A DNA stretch of 64,000 nt from an uncultured bacterium. GTDB taxonomy: Bacteria; Vulcanimicrobiota; Xenobia; Xenobiales; Xenobiaceae. The notes under the pieces were generated by a model. That model did not search any database. It saw nothing but the letters and a program-made list of their open reading frames with translations, and was not told the DNA's origin. Each line of letters opens with the position of its first letter. The stretch's first letter is position 1. Where the stretch lies: the NCBI GenBank assembly GCA_934636825.1, contig CAKUBG010000012.1, positions 1 to 64,000 of the forward strand. Reading direction: 5' to 3'. Shown here piece by piece: positions 25,962 to 36,173 of the stretch. Position numbers and translations under genes: made by a program.

Positions 25962-26903
25962 TTAGTCTTTTACAAAGCGAGTTCCGGCTAAGCCTTTAAC
26001 AGCTTTGCTCAAATTCTCGGGATTGGTAATAATGGCTTCTTTGCCGCCAGCTTCCAAGAATTTGATAGCAGCTTCTACTTTGGGAGCCATGCTGCCCTTG
26101 GCGAACTGTCCTTCAGCCATATATTTCTTAGCTTCGGAAATGGTTACAGTGTCGAGAGCTTGCTGGTTGGGTTTACCAAAATTGATATAAACCTTGTCTA
26201 CAGCTGTAGAAATAATGAAAGAATCTACATCTAAGTTGGCAGCTAAAAGACCAGAAGCATAATCCTTATCGATAACAGCCGCTACACCGGTATAGCGTCC
26301 GTCTTTTTCAACTACAGGCACACCACCGCCACCAACGGCGATCACTACTTGACCAGCGTTGATTAAAGCGCGGATAGATTCTAATTCGACAATCTTTTGA
26401 GGCTTGGGAGAAGCCACGACACGACGCCAACCGCGACCGGCATCTTCCATAACGTCCCAACCATCAGCTTCGTGACGCTGTTTGGCCTGAGCTTCGTCCA
26501 TGAAGGGGCCAATAGGCTTAGTAGGATTGTGGAAAGCGGGATCGTCGGCTCCAACCACAACCTGAGTAACCACAGTAGCGCAACCTTTATTCAAGCCACG
26601 CTTCAAGAATTCGTTGTGTAAAGCCATCTGGAACTGATAACCGATAGCACCTTGGGTATCGGCTACAGCAGAGTCGACGGGCACAGTGTGAATAGCTTCG
26701 TGAGCTGTCTCGCTGCGCAACAAAATAAAGCCGACCTGAGGGCCGTTGCCATGAGTAAGAACTACTTCCCAACCGTCTTCAATCATATTCACTACGTGAG
26801 AAACGGTTTCACATACAGCGTTATACTGATCAGGTACAGTTTGATGCTGTTTATCTTTAATTAAAGAGTTGCCGCCTACGGCTACTACGGCCACACGAGA
26901 CAT
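25962..26903 (-). CDS. arcC: Carbamate kinase
   Basis: 313-residue amino-acid-kinase-family enzyme. It interconverts ATP + carbamate and ADP + carbamoyl phosphate, the energy-yielding end of arginine deiminase or agmatine/purine fermentation. Key segments are VAVGGNSLIKDKQHQ, THGNGPQVGFILLRSE, QGAIGYQFQMAL and IAVGGGGVPVV, as in ArcC. The ATG at 26903 has GGAGG eight bases upstream; the frame extends to 26933 without a ribosome site. No arginine deiminase or ornithine carbamoyltransferase gene is adjacent. An ARG-box-like palindrome lies 85 bases upstream, suggesting arginine-responsive control. Confidence 0.95.
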   Translation of the reverse strand: MSRVAVVAVGGNSLIKDKQHQTVPDQYNAVCETVSHVVNMIEDGWEVVLTHGNGPQVGFILLRSETAHEAIHTVPVDSAVADTQGAIGYQFQMALHNEFLKRGLNKGCATVVTQVVVGADDPAFHNPTKPIGPFMDEAQAKQRHEADGWDVMEDAGRGWRRVVASPKPQKIVELESIRALINAGQVVIAVGGGGVPVVEKDGRYTGVAAVIDKDYASGLLAANLDVDSFIISTAVDKVYINFGKPNQQALDTVTISEAKKYMAEGQFAKGSMAPKVEAAIKFLEAGGKEAIITNPENLSKAVKGLAGTRFVKD

Positions 26904-26987
26904 ACTAAGAACCTCCGAAAGGATATTAAGCATAGGTTACTTGCTTTTTTAGTCGGAAAGCTGCCCTAAAAGCCAAAATTTACTTTG

Positions 26988-27001
26988 TGCATTTTTATGC
27001 A
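26988..27001. promoter_or_regulatory. ARG-box-like operator upstream of arcC
   Basis: TGCATTTTTATGCA has the TGNAT-W4-ATNCA form of ArgR/AhrC operators. It sits 85 bases upstream of the carbamate kinase start codon, in the intergenic region with glyA. The assignment rests on the consensus and on the arginine-related function of the gene; no regulator gene is in the window. Confidence 0.4.
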
Positions 27002-27060
27002 AGTACAACGAACTTTAAGCAGCCTCCCTGTAAAAAAATCAAAAGTTAAAATTTCAAAAA

Positions 27061-28332
<1,272 letters not shown>

Positions 28333-28452
28333 GTAGCGCTCTACCCTCCGATTTTAAGTGAAAGGTCAACCTTTTAGGGCGTTCGTAAACGATTTCCTGC
28401 CTATTTTCGCCCAAACAATTGGCAAACCTACTCCTACTTATAATGTTCTAAG

Positions 28453-31122
28453 TCAGCCAACGATATTCTCCACTTTATAGCCAGCTTTTTCTACCGCTTC
28501 GCGCAACGTCTCTTCGGAAATTTCTCCACTACTTAACTCAACAGCGACTATTTTTTGTGCACGCTCAATACGGCTGACTTTCACGCCTTCAATACTCTCA
28601 AGAGCTTTGGTAACGTGCATTTCACATTTTTCGCACATCATTCCGTCAACATAAAGAATTTTGGTCACAGTCTTTTCCTCCGGCTTATTTTGTTCTTGTT
28701 TTTTATTTGCCAAAGATGCAACACTCGTCTTTTCAGAAGCGGCAGCTCGATTGCGCTTTACCTTCGCGATAAGATCGGGGTAAAAACCATTTAAACGCAA
28801 AGCATTACCAACTACAGTTACCGAACTTAAACTCATAGCCAAAGCAGCTAAAGAAGGAGTAAGTTCAATGCCCCACCTACTAAAGACACCTGCTGCCACA
28901 GGAATAGCTAGCACATTATAAGCAAAAGCCCAAAACAAATTCTGGCGTATATTGCTCAAAACAGCTCGACTTAATTCGATAGCTCTGACAACATCCAGCA
29001 AAGAATTTTTCATTAAGACAACGTCAGCCGCTTCTACAGCTATATCTATACCGGTACCAATAGCCACACCGACATCGGCAATTTTTAGAGCCGGTGCATC
29101 ATTGATGCCATCCCCAACCACAATAATTTTGCCAACTTCATCTTTATATTTTTTGACCACGTCAGCTTTTTGGCTAGGCAAAACCTCAGCGTAGAGAGCA
29201 TCAGCTTTTACTTCTTTAGCAATTCTTTCGGCGGTCGATTGCCTATCACCGGTCAAAACGATAGCCTTTATACCCAATTCATGCAAACTTTGTACAGCTT
29301 CAACGCTGTCGGGGCGAAGTTGATCGGCCAAAACGATAATACCGATCAGATTGTCTTTTTGATTGGCTAAATAAAGAATGCTATAGCCTTGAGCTTCATA
29401 TTCATTGATACGCTGCAATTTTCCGGAGCTACAATCGGCCATAATATTTTTGGCCATATAGCCGCGACTGCCTATTTTCCAAATTTGTTTTTCTATAAGA
29501 GCTTCTACACCACCGCCGACCACTTCTTGAAAATTGTCGACAGTAAGGGCACTCAAACCTTTGTCTTGAGCTGCTTTTGTAACAGCTATTGCCAAAGGAT
29601 GGCGACTATTTTGTTCTAAGGACAAGGCGTAAATCAGCACTTGTTCTCGGCTGTATTTATCTTCACAAAAAGACTGGTAATCAATAATGGCTGGTTTGCC
29701 TTCAGTGAGAGTACCGGTTTTATCAAAGATAACCGCTTTGGCCGAGCTTAGTTCTTCTAAACTTTGGGCATTGCGTACCAAAATACCAAACTGAGCTGCT
29801 CTGCCCATACCGACCATAATAGCTACGGGGGAAGCCAGTCCCAAAGCACAGGGACAAGCAACTACTAAAACAGATACGGCATACTTTAAAGCGGTACCCC
29901 AATAAACAGATTCCGCCAAGTCCAACCACAAAGGTACATAATACCAAAGCAAACCGGTTATAAGCGCCAAAGTAAAAACAACAGGTACAAAAATACTGCT
30001 AACTTTATCAGCTAAACGAGCGCTAGACGCTTTAGAATTGGACGCTTCATCTACTAAACGAATTATTTGGGCCAAGGTAGTGTCGGCTCCCACTTGAGAA
30101 GCCACAAATTCGAAACGCCCCTCGCAATTTACCGAACCAGAAAGAGCTACATCACCGACATGCTTAACTACCGGTAAACTTTCTCCAGTTAAAGCCGATT
30201 CGTCTAAAGAGCTGGAGCCAGAGACAATAATGCCATCTACAGGCACAGTCTGGCCAGGTTTCATAACAATAGTATCACCAACCGACACTAAACCAACCGG
30301 GCGCTCCTCTTCCGAGCCATCCGCTTTTTTAATTAGGGCAGTTTTAGGAGCTAAATCGGCTAGTTTTTCCAAAGCTAAAGAAGTTTTAGCTTTAGCTCGC
30401 CCCTCTAAATATTTGCCCAGCGTAACAAAAAACAATATGAAAGCGCAACTGTCAAAATAAGTGGCTGAAAGATATTGTTGCAAAGTTTCTACTAAGAAAG
30501 CGACACTATCTAGCTTAGAAGAAGAGATCAAGCCCAGAATTTTGTCAATAGACCACAAATTGAAAACGCTATAAGCGAAAGAAGCTAGCGTTCCCATACA
30601 CACCAGAGCATCCATATTTGGCGCTCCAGAAATTAAACTCTTAAAGCCGCTGATAAAAATTCTTCCGTTTATCAGCATGGCCAACAAAGCCAAAACACAT
30701 TGAAAAACTACAAACCGAACAATTATCGGTTCGGGAACCATGCGCAAAATATCTACAGGCCAGCCGAACATAACTGAAATACTGCAAGCCAGTAGAGGCA
30801 ACAGAAGTACGAAAGTACAAATACAGCGTATTGCCAGAGAATGTTGCTCGCTTTTGGCCGCTTCAGAGCGCCTTTGACGACTATTTTCTTGCCAAACACT
30901 GTCATCTTTTAAAAGTTCGGCCTGGTATCCAGCTTCTTGTATAGCCTTAATTACTTCAGCCGGACAAGGCTTATCTTTATAAAAAACTCGCGCTGTGCCG
31001 GAAAGTAAATTGACCTCGGCTTGCTCCACTCCATCCAAAGCAGAAATAGCTTTGCTAACGTGAGCTTGACAAGCAGCACAAGCCATACCGGTAATAAGGA
31101 ATTTGTCCCCTCTGGCAGCCAT
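28453..31122 (-). CDS. copA: Copper-translocating P1B-type ATPase with HMA domains at both ends
   Basis: About 889 residues. An N-terminal heavy-metal-associated domain carries GMACAACQAH; eight transmembrane helices include the CPC metal site (VVACPCALGLASP). TGES, the phosphorylation motif DKTGTLTEGKP, the SRHPLA motif and GDGINDAPAL are all intact. A second metal-binding domain is appended at the C-terminus (GMMCEKCEMHVTKAL, residues about 830-889), which is uncommon. The family exports Cu(I) from the cytosol. I chose the ATG at 31122; a TTG two codons upstream is possible. It lies 33 bases after the low-complexity gene on the same strand, probably as one unit. No copper-responsive CopY or CsoR site was recognised. 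Confidence 0.93.
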   Translation of the reverse strand: MAARGDKFLITGMACAACQAHVSKAISALDGVEQAEVNLLSGTARVFYKDKPCPAEVIKAIQEAGYQAELLKDDSVWQENSRQRRSEAAKSEQHSLAIRCICTFVLLLPLLACSISVMFGWPVDILRMVPEPIIVRFVVFQCVLALLAMLINGRIFISGFKSLISGAPNMDALVCMGTLASFAYSVFNLWSIDKILGLISSSKLDSVAFLVETLQQYLSATYFDSCAFILFFVTLGKYLEGRAKAKTSLALEKLADLAPKTALIKKADGSEEERPVGLVSVGDTIVMKPGQTVPVDGIIVSGSSSLDESALTGESLPVVKHVGDVALSGSVNCEGRFEFVASQVGADTTLAQIIRLVDEASNSKASSARLADKVSSIFVPVVFTLALITGLLWYYVPLWLDLAESVYWGTALKYAVSVLVVACPCALGLASPVAIMVGMGRAAQFGILVRNAQSLEELSSAKAVIFDKTGTLTEGKPAIIDYQSFCEDKYSREQVLIYALSLEQNSRHPLAIAVTKAAQDKGLSALTVDNFQEVVGGGVEALIEKQIWKIGSRGYMAKNIMADCSSGKLQRINEYEAQGYSILYLANQKDNLIGIIVLADQLRPDSVEAVQSLHELGIKAIVLTGDRQSTAERIAKEVKADALYAEVLPSQKADVVKKYKDEVGKIIVVGDGINDAPALKIADVGVAIGTGIDIAVEAADVVLMKNSLLDVVRAIELSRAVLSNIRQNLFWAFAYNVLAIPVAAGVFSRWGIELTPSLAALAMSLSSVTVVGNALRLNGFYPDLIAKVKRNRAAASEKTSVASLANKKQEQNKPEEKTVTKILYVDGMMCEKCEMHVTKALESIEGVKVSRIERAQKIVAVELSSGEISEETLREAVEKAGYKVENIVG

Positions 31123-31155
31123 ATTCAATTTGTTCCCTTTAGAAATGCAAAAAAA

Positions 31156-31806
31156 TTAGTTACCAAACACTTGAGTCTTCAAGAAGTTCAAATTTATTTC
31201 TTGATTGCGGGAAGCACGACGATGGCGCTCTGAAGATGTTTTTTCTCTATCATCTCGATCTTCGTTGCGAGAACGACGTCTGGGCGCCCCTTCTACATGA
31301 CCGAATATGCCGACTTCTGCTTGCTTCTTTTCTTCGGCCTTACGCTCAATAGCCGCAAAACCGGGAGGCATTTCCGAATCGGTAAGATCGGCAAATCCCG
31401 GAGGGACCTCAGAGTCAGGTAAATTCGTAGAAGCTGTTTGCGGACGAGCTTCTTCTAATTTGCGCAAGGCTCCACTCAAATTCGGCTTCCGAGCTGGGGC
31501 AGGTGAAGTAAAGGCGAATCCTTCTGCAGAGCTGGTAGCAGAATGGGATTTGTTAAGTGCATTTCCAAACAGTGAAGGGCCTCTCAATCCGGGCTGTGAA
31601 TAGGTGCGCTTAACCGCTTCAGCCCGTTGAGCTTCCAGTTGTTTTTTGGCTTCTTCCTGACGTTCTTTAAGTTCTATGGCTTTTTCATCCAAGCGAGGCA
31701 TAGGAGACCAGGGCAATACGGCCGGATCGGGAGGAGTAAGAATATTTTTTTTAATTAAAGCTACTTTATCCGCTCCGACAAAGACTAATGGAGTCAAAAT
31801 GCCCAT
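31156..31806 (-). CDS. Low-complexity protein with PPGF repeats, upstream of copA
   Basis: Unrecognised 216-residue protein. It begins MGILTPLVFVGADKVALIKK, then becomes Pro/Ala/Lys/Glu-rich with a helical, coiled-coil-like segment (about 40-67). Residues about 129-150 contain an 11-residue direct repeat, DSEVPPGFADL then DSEMPPGFAAI. The end is very basic and Arg-rich (about 180-205) and closes with EINLNFLKTQVFG. There is no signal peptide and no enzymatic motif, so it looks largely disordered. The ATG has AAAGGGG eight bases upstream, a good ribosome site. It precedes copA by 33 bases; a copper role would be a guess. Confidence 0.65.
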   Translation of the reverse strand: MGILTPLVFVGADKVALIKKNILTPPDPAVLPWSPMPRLDEKAIELKERQEEAKKQLEAQRAEAVKRTYSQPGLRGPSLFGNALNKSHSATSSAEGFAFTSPAPARKPNLSGALRKLEEARPQTASTNLPDSEVPPGFADLTDSEMPPGFAAIERKAEEKKQAEVGIFGHVEGAPRRRSRNEDRDDREKTSSERHRRASRNQEINLNFLKTQVFGN

Positions 31807-32029
31807 AATACGGCCCCTTTCTAATATATAACAGGTAATAAATCGTAAACGTTATTTGCCATACAAGCAAAGGTCTCCCCCCTTTTATGCAAAAAGAGAA
31901 GGCAAAAAGATGCAGTTAGTCAAAATAGAAGGGCTAATAAGATCAGCTTATACTCACACTAAGAAAAAAATGACAATCGGTTTTGAGTTTCCCTAAAAGA
32001 AGATTCACTACTGTTTTAATAGGAATATT

Positions 32030-33202
32030 ATGTTTAATTGGTTCAAACGCAACAAAGAAGAAAAAGCTCCCCCTCAAAACGATACTGAACAGGCTACTCC
32101 CGAAGTATCCGAATCTCCGGTATCTTCCGAGCCAAATTCAGAAACGGCCTCTCAAGACCAAAACACTAAAAAAGGTTTACGCGGCTTTTTAGACAGCGCT
32201 AAAGAGTTAGCCTTAACGCCTGTTGATCCTTGGTTCAACAAAATGGCCAAGGGATTGGACAAAACACGTCGTCAATTTGTAGACAGAGTCAGTGGCTTAT
32301 TTTCCTCTTCTAATAAGATTGACGAAGATTTTTGGGATGAACTGGAAAGTATCTTATTGACAGCAGATGTGGGACTGACAGCCTCAGCCGATATTCTCGA
32401 CCGACTTAAAAAAGCCCAGAAAAGTAAAAAAATCAGCCACCCTAGCGATTTGCTGACCGAAATGAAATCTATTTTGAGCGATATTTTGCGCCAACACAAG
32501 GGAGAAAAGTGCGGTTTAGATTTACAGCCAGGTGAGCTTAAGGTTGTCATGATGGTAGGCGTCAACGGTGTAGGCAAAACGACTACGGCAGCCAAATTAG
32601 CGGCGAAATTTAAAGCCGATGGCCACAAAGTTATTTTGGCAGCCGCCGATACTTTTAGAGCGGCAGCCATAGACCAACTCCAATCTTGGGCGGATAAAAT
32701 CGGGGTCGATTTAGTCAGTCATCAAGAAGGTTCCGATCCCAGTGCGGTTGTCTTCGACGCCATAAAAGCGGCTCAAGCACGCGGTTGCGATTTGGTAATT
32801 ATCGATACAGCCGGTCGCTTACACAACAAAGTTAACCTTATGGAAGAACTGGGTAAAATTAGGCGTGTGTGCGACAAGGCTTGCCCGGGAGCCCCTCACG
32901 AAACTTGGTTAGTGGTCGATGCGACCACAGGTCAAAATGCTTTAGAGCAAGCCAAAGTATTTAACCGTGCTGTAGAGTTAAGTGGTGTGGTTATGTGCAA
33001 GTTGGACGGAACAGGTAAGGGCGGAGTAGTTATTGCCGTCGGAGAAGAGTTCCACTTGCCGGTGCGCTACATAGGCGTAGGTGAAGCGGCTGACGATTTG
33101 CGTGAATTTGATCCCGATCTTTTCTTGGATGCACTTTTCGCCGAACCGGCCAATTACAAGGAAATCGAAGCCAAAGCCGAAACGAACGAAACTCAGCCTT
33201 AG
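32030..33202 (+). CDS. ftsY: FtsY, signal recognition particle receptor
   Basis: 390-residue SRP receptor GTPase. An acidic, disordered N-terminus (about 1-65) precedes the NG domain. G1 is GVNGVGKTTTAAKLA, the DTFRAAAIDQLQSWA motif, G3 is DTAGRLHNKVNLMEEL and G4 is KLDGTGKGGVV, all intact. It receives SRP-ribosome complexes at the inner membrane for cotranslational insertion. The ATG has AGGAA upstream. It is divergent from the low-complexity gene; the 223 bases between hold AT-rich sequence with no promoter I can name. Confidence 0.97.
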   Translation: MFNWFKRNKEEKAPPQNDTEQATPEVSESPVSSEPNSETASQDQNTKKGLRGFLDSAKELALTPVDPWFNKMAKGLDKTRRQFVDRVSGLFSSSNKIDEDFWDELESILLTADVGLTASADILDRLKKAQKSKKISHPSDLLTEMKSILSDILRQHKGEKCGLDLQPGELKVVMMVGVNGVGKTTTAAKLAAKFKADGHKVILAAADTFRAAAIDQLQSWADKIGVDLVSHQEGSDPSAVVFDAIKAAQARGCDLVIIDTAGRLHNKVNLMEELGKIRRVCDKACPGAPHETWLVVDATTGQNALEQAKVFNRAVELSGVVMCKLDGTGKGGVVIAVGEEFHLPVRYIGVGEAADDLREFDPDLFLDALFAEPANYKEIEAKAETNETQP

Positions 33203-33261
33203 TTTCAAACTAAAAATTATAAAAAAATGCCTTTATATAGAAAGGGCTGCTGCAATTATCG

Positions 33262-34029
33262 ATGGCCAAGTTGTGTTCTAAAAATGCTCTACGCAAAATT
33301 GCCGGTCTGTGCCTAAAATCAGCCAAAGTGCTAATGGCTTCCGGGGCAGAGACCAATCGAGTGGAAACTACCGTAGAACACATTGGCCATGCTTGCGGCA
33401 CGCCAGTGGAAAGCTACGCTACACCAACCGGCATTACCGTCACCGTGGGCCGTGAGCGCACTATCACTATCGTTACTAGAGTAAAAAACCGCACTATCGA
33501 TCTGGCTAAAGTTATTGCCATCAACTCTATTTCTCGCGATCTGGCTGCAGGCAAAATTTCTTTTCAAAGCGCCGATAAAGCCGTAGACGAACTAATCCGC
33601 AAAGCTCCACTATACAGCCAAACTACCATGTATATATTTCAGGCTATTTGTTGTGCCGGTTTCGGCATGATGATCGCCGGAAACTTAATTTCGATTATAC
33701 CTTCACTGCTAGTCGGACTGTTAGCCAAATATGTAGAACTAAAATGCGCCAAACTAGCGCCATTTCTAATGGTATTTCTCAACGGATTGGCCGTTACCAT
33801 TTTCGCCGATATTTGGTGTTTATTTTTTTCCAGCGTAGAACATCGCGCTATAGTGATTGCCGGAATGGTGCCTCTATTGCCCGGTTTAGCTCTGACAAAC
33901 GCTATAGCCGACCTTATGGCCGGTGAATTATTGGCCGGCATTGCCCGTACTACCGACGCTGTCCTTACTAGTGCAGCCTTGGCAGCCGGAGCAGTGGTAG
34001 GCATGAGCATGGGGCAATGGTTTTTATGA
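33262..34029 (+). CDS. ThrE/YjjP-like exporter, N-terminal half (DUF1212)
   Basis: 255 residues. The N-terminal 110 carry the DUF1212 pattern (LMASGAETNRVETTVEHIG; TPTGITVTVGRERTI), followed by five hydrophobic segments. In the split form of the threonine/serine exporter (ThrE) family, and in E. coli YjjP-YjjB associated with succinate transport, this half works with a small partner. The partner gene overlaps it by four bases (ATGA). The start ATG lacks a clear ribosome site. The substrate cannot be inferred. Confidence 0.88.
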   Translation: MAKLCSKNALRKIAGLCLKSAKVLMASGAETNRVETTVEHIGHACGTPVESYATPTGITVTVGRERTITIVTRVKNRTIDLAKVIAINSISRDLAAGKISFQSADKAVDELIRKAPLYSQTTMYIFQAICCAGFGMMIAGNLISIIPSLLVGLLAKYVELKCAKLAPFLMVFLNGLAVTIFADIWCLFFSSVEHRAIVIAGMVPLLPGLALTNAIADLMAGELLAGIARTTDAVLTSAALAAGAVVGMSMGQWFL

Positions 34030-34634
34030 GCGACTTCTTTATCGGTTGGTTTGGAGCTATTCTGGGCTTAGTCGGCTGCGCCGTATTTTTTCGCATTCCG
34101 GTTAGAGCAATTCTTGGCTGTACTTTGGCTGGACTTTTGGGCTGGCAAGTAAATTATATGCTGGGCACTTGGGGGATAGGCCCTATATATTGTGGTTTTG
34201 TCGGCACACTTACCATTTCTTTGTGTAGCGAAAGTTTGGCCAGGGCCCTGCGCATGCCTTCTACCGTTTTTGTGTTGCCTGGCATATTTCCTTTGGTACC
34301 AGGAATTCTTACCTACAATGCTATGACAAATATTATTCGAGGTCAGACCGATTTAGCTTTGCAAGATGGTATGAATGCTATGCTTATAGCTAGCGGTATA
34401 GCTGTAGGTATGCTCATGGGAACAGCGTTATCTAAAGGGATTATCAATCCCAGTTTATCCAGTTTACATACCAGTTTACAAGATGACTTTGATATATCTA
34501 TACCTGAATTAGTAGACAAAAATGATTCTGCCGAGTTTCCCATTACACGCAGCCGGCCCACGACCAAACGTACTCAACGTATGCAAAGCCGACGCAATAA
34601 ATATCATAAAATTAAGGAAAACCACAAGATATAG
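34026..34634 (+). CDS. ThrE/YjjB-like exporter, C-terminal half (DUF3815)
   Basis: 202 residues with about four to five membrane segments (FFIGWFGAILGLVGCAVFF; VFVLPGIFPLVPGILTYNAM), typical of the ThrE_2/DUF3815 half of split threonine/serine exporters, plus a basic C-terminal tail of about 35 residues. The 4-base ATGA overlap with the previous gene supports translational coupling and a joint transporter. An in-frame ATG at 34017 is an alternative start. The stop lies 117 bases before the HD gene. Confidence 0.85.
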   Translation: MSDFFIGWFGAILGLVGCAVFFRIPVRAILGCTLAGLLGWQVNYMLGTWGIGPIYCGFVGTLTISLCSESLARALRMPSTVFVLPGIFPLVPGILTYNAMTNIIRGQTDLALQDGMNAMLIASGIAVGMLMGTALSKGIINPSLSSLHTSLQDDFDISIPELVDKNDSAEFPITRSRPTTKRTQRMQSRRNKYHKIKENHKI

Positions 34635-34751
34635 CGAAAACAGTTTTAATTTTTCTAGTGACAGAGCTTATCTAACCAATAAATAAAGTGATTTGCTTTT
34701 TAAACCGTATCTAGAAAAAAATTAAACAAAAAGTAGCTGCCGTCGCCGACT

Positions 34752-36062
34752 ATGAGCAAAAAGTTTAAAGAAAAAGTATTGCGCGATCCACTTTATGGCA
34801 ATATCGCCATAAATCATCCCTTAATTCTGGAGCTTATCGACTCTATGGAGTTCCAGAGGCTGCGTCGCATACGCCAGCTGGGTATGTGCTTTAGTGTCTT
34901 CCACGGCGCCGAACATTCTCGCTTTCAGCATTCCATAGGCACAATGTGGCTTATGCAACGTATTTTAACCTATTGGCATGATAATCGCTTGCTGAAAGTA
35001 GCTCCCGAGACTATCTTGGCCACTCAAGCCGCCGCTCTGTTGCACGATATAGGCCATGGCCCCTTTTCTCACGCTTTAGAAAATGCTTTTTCTAAAGTAA
35101 ACCACGAAGAGCTAAGTTTAAGAATAGTCCGCCGTTTAGCTCCTTTATTTGCTAAATATTCACTTAATGTCGAAGATACCATTGCCATAATGAAGGGCAC
35201 TTATCCTCAGCCGGTATTTCACGAATTGCTCTCTAGCCAATTGGATGTAGATCGCATGGATTATTTGCAACGCGATTCTCTCTATACCGGCGCCAAATAT
35301 GGACTTTTCGATATAGATCGCATTATTTATACTATACGTCCACTTAGAGATAGCGATGGTAAATACTGCTGTGCTGTCGATCACAAAGGTTGTGAAGCTG
35401 TCGAAGGCTATTTATTCTGTCGCTACTTTATGCATTGGCAAGTGTATTTGCATAAAACAGTGCGTTCTTACGAAACATTATTGCGTGTTATTCTCAAAAG
35501 GGCGCACTATTTGTACGAAAACTCCCCTCAATCTTTGGAATTGCCTCGCAATTTGCGCTTTCTTTTTGAGTCCAACCAAGCAGAAGATGAAGATAATTTC
35601 TTAGATAATTATTTACAAATCGATGATTTCGATTTTTACCATACCTTAAAACTTTGGAGCCAAAGTCCCGACGAAGTCATGGCCGATCTCTCTCGTCGCT
35701 TTTTGGGCCGACGCCCATTCAAGGCTTTTGACGATCCCGGTGATGGCCCCATTACCGATAGAATAAGAAAATATGTGCAAAAGAGTTTAGGCCCCAACTG
35801 GGAATGGTACTTTCATAAAGATACTCCTCAAAACTTGGGCTATGACATTTATCAACCGGGAAGAGCCACTTCTCCTATCCGCATTTTAGATAATCCGCCC
35901 AACAATCGCTGGAAAGAAATTTCTCAAGCCAGCCGCACCAAAGCTATCGAAGCGCTTTCAGAGCCAGTTCGCCGCAGCTTACTTATGGTACCACGCGATT
36001 GTTATCAACATATAAAGCCCTGGTTGGAGAAAGATCGTCCCTATCAAAGCACTATGTTCTAG
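34752..36062 (+). CDS. HD-superfamily phosphohydrolase, YwfO/COG1078 type
   Basis: 436-residue HD-domain enzyme of the dGTPase-related YwfO group. Motifs are RDPLYGNIAINHPLILEL at the N-terminus, HSRFQHSIGTMWL, HDIGHGPFSHA (the HD motif) and DVDRMDYLQRDSLYTG, which together give the metal-binding histidines and aspartates. Members hydrolyse nucleotide triphosphates; the exact substrate here is unknown. The ATG has no obvious ribosome site. It follows the exporter pair but is separated by 117 bases. A strong terminator follows. Confidence 0.88.
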   Translation: MSKKFKEKVLRDPLYGNIAINHPLILELIDSMEFQRLRRIRQLGMCFSVFHGAEHSRFQHSIGTMWLMQRILTYWHDNRLLKVAPETILATQAAALLHDIGHGPFSHALENAFSKVNHEELSLRIVRRLAPLFAKYSLNVEDTIAIMKGTYPQPVFHELLSSQLDVDRMDYLQRDSLYTGAKYGLFDIDRIIYTIRPLRDSDGKYCCAVDHKGCEAVEGYLFCRYFMHWQVYLHKTVRSYETLLRVILKRAHYLYENSPQSLELPRNLRFLFESNQAEDEDNFLDNYLQIDDFDFYHTLKLWSQSPDEVMADLSRRFLGRRPFKAFDDPGDGPITDRIRKYVQKSLGPNWEWYFHKDTPQNLGYDIYQPGRATSPIRILDNPPNNRWKEISQASRTKAIEALSEPVRRSLLMVPRDCYQHIKPWLEKDRPYQSTMF

Positions 36063-36082
36063 AATATAATTTTTGCCCGAAC

Positions 36083-36123
36083 AAAATAAAAGGAGCGGCT
36101 TTTACAACCGCTCCTTTTATTTT
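36083..36123. terminator. Bidirectional terminator
   Basis: A perfect 16-bp stem (AAAATAAAAGGAGCGG at 36083-36098 with 36108-36123) and 9-base loop. The A/T-rich outer part makes it work from both sides. It separates the HD gene from the convergent prepilin-like genes. Confidence 0.9.
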
Positions 36124-36173
36124 GAGAATAGAAGAGCTTTTTTAACGTCTATCTTCTAGGACTTATCCAGCTC

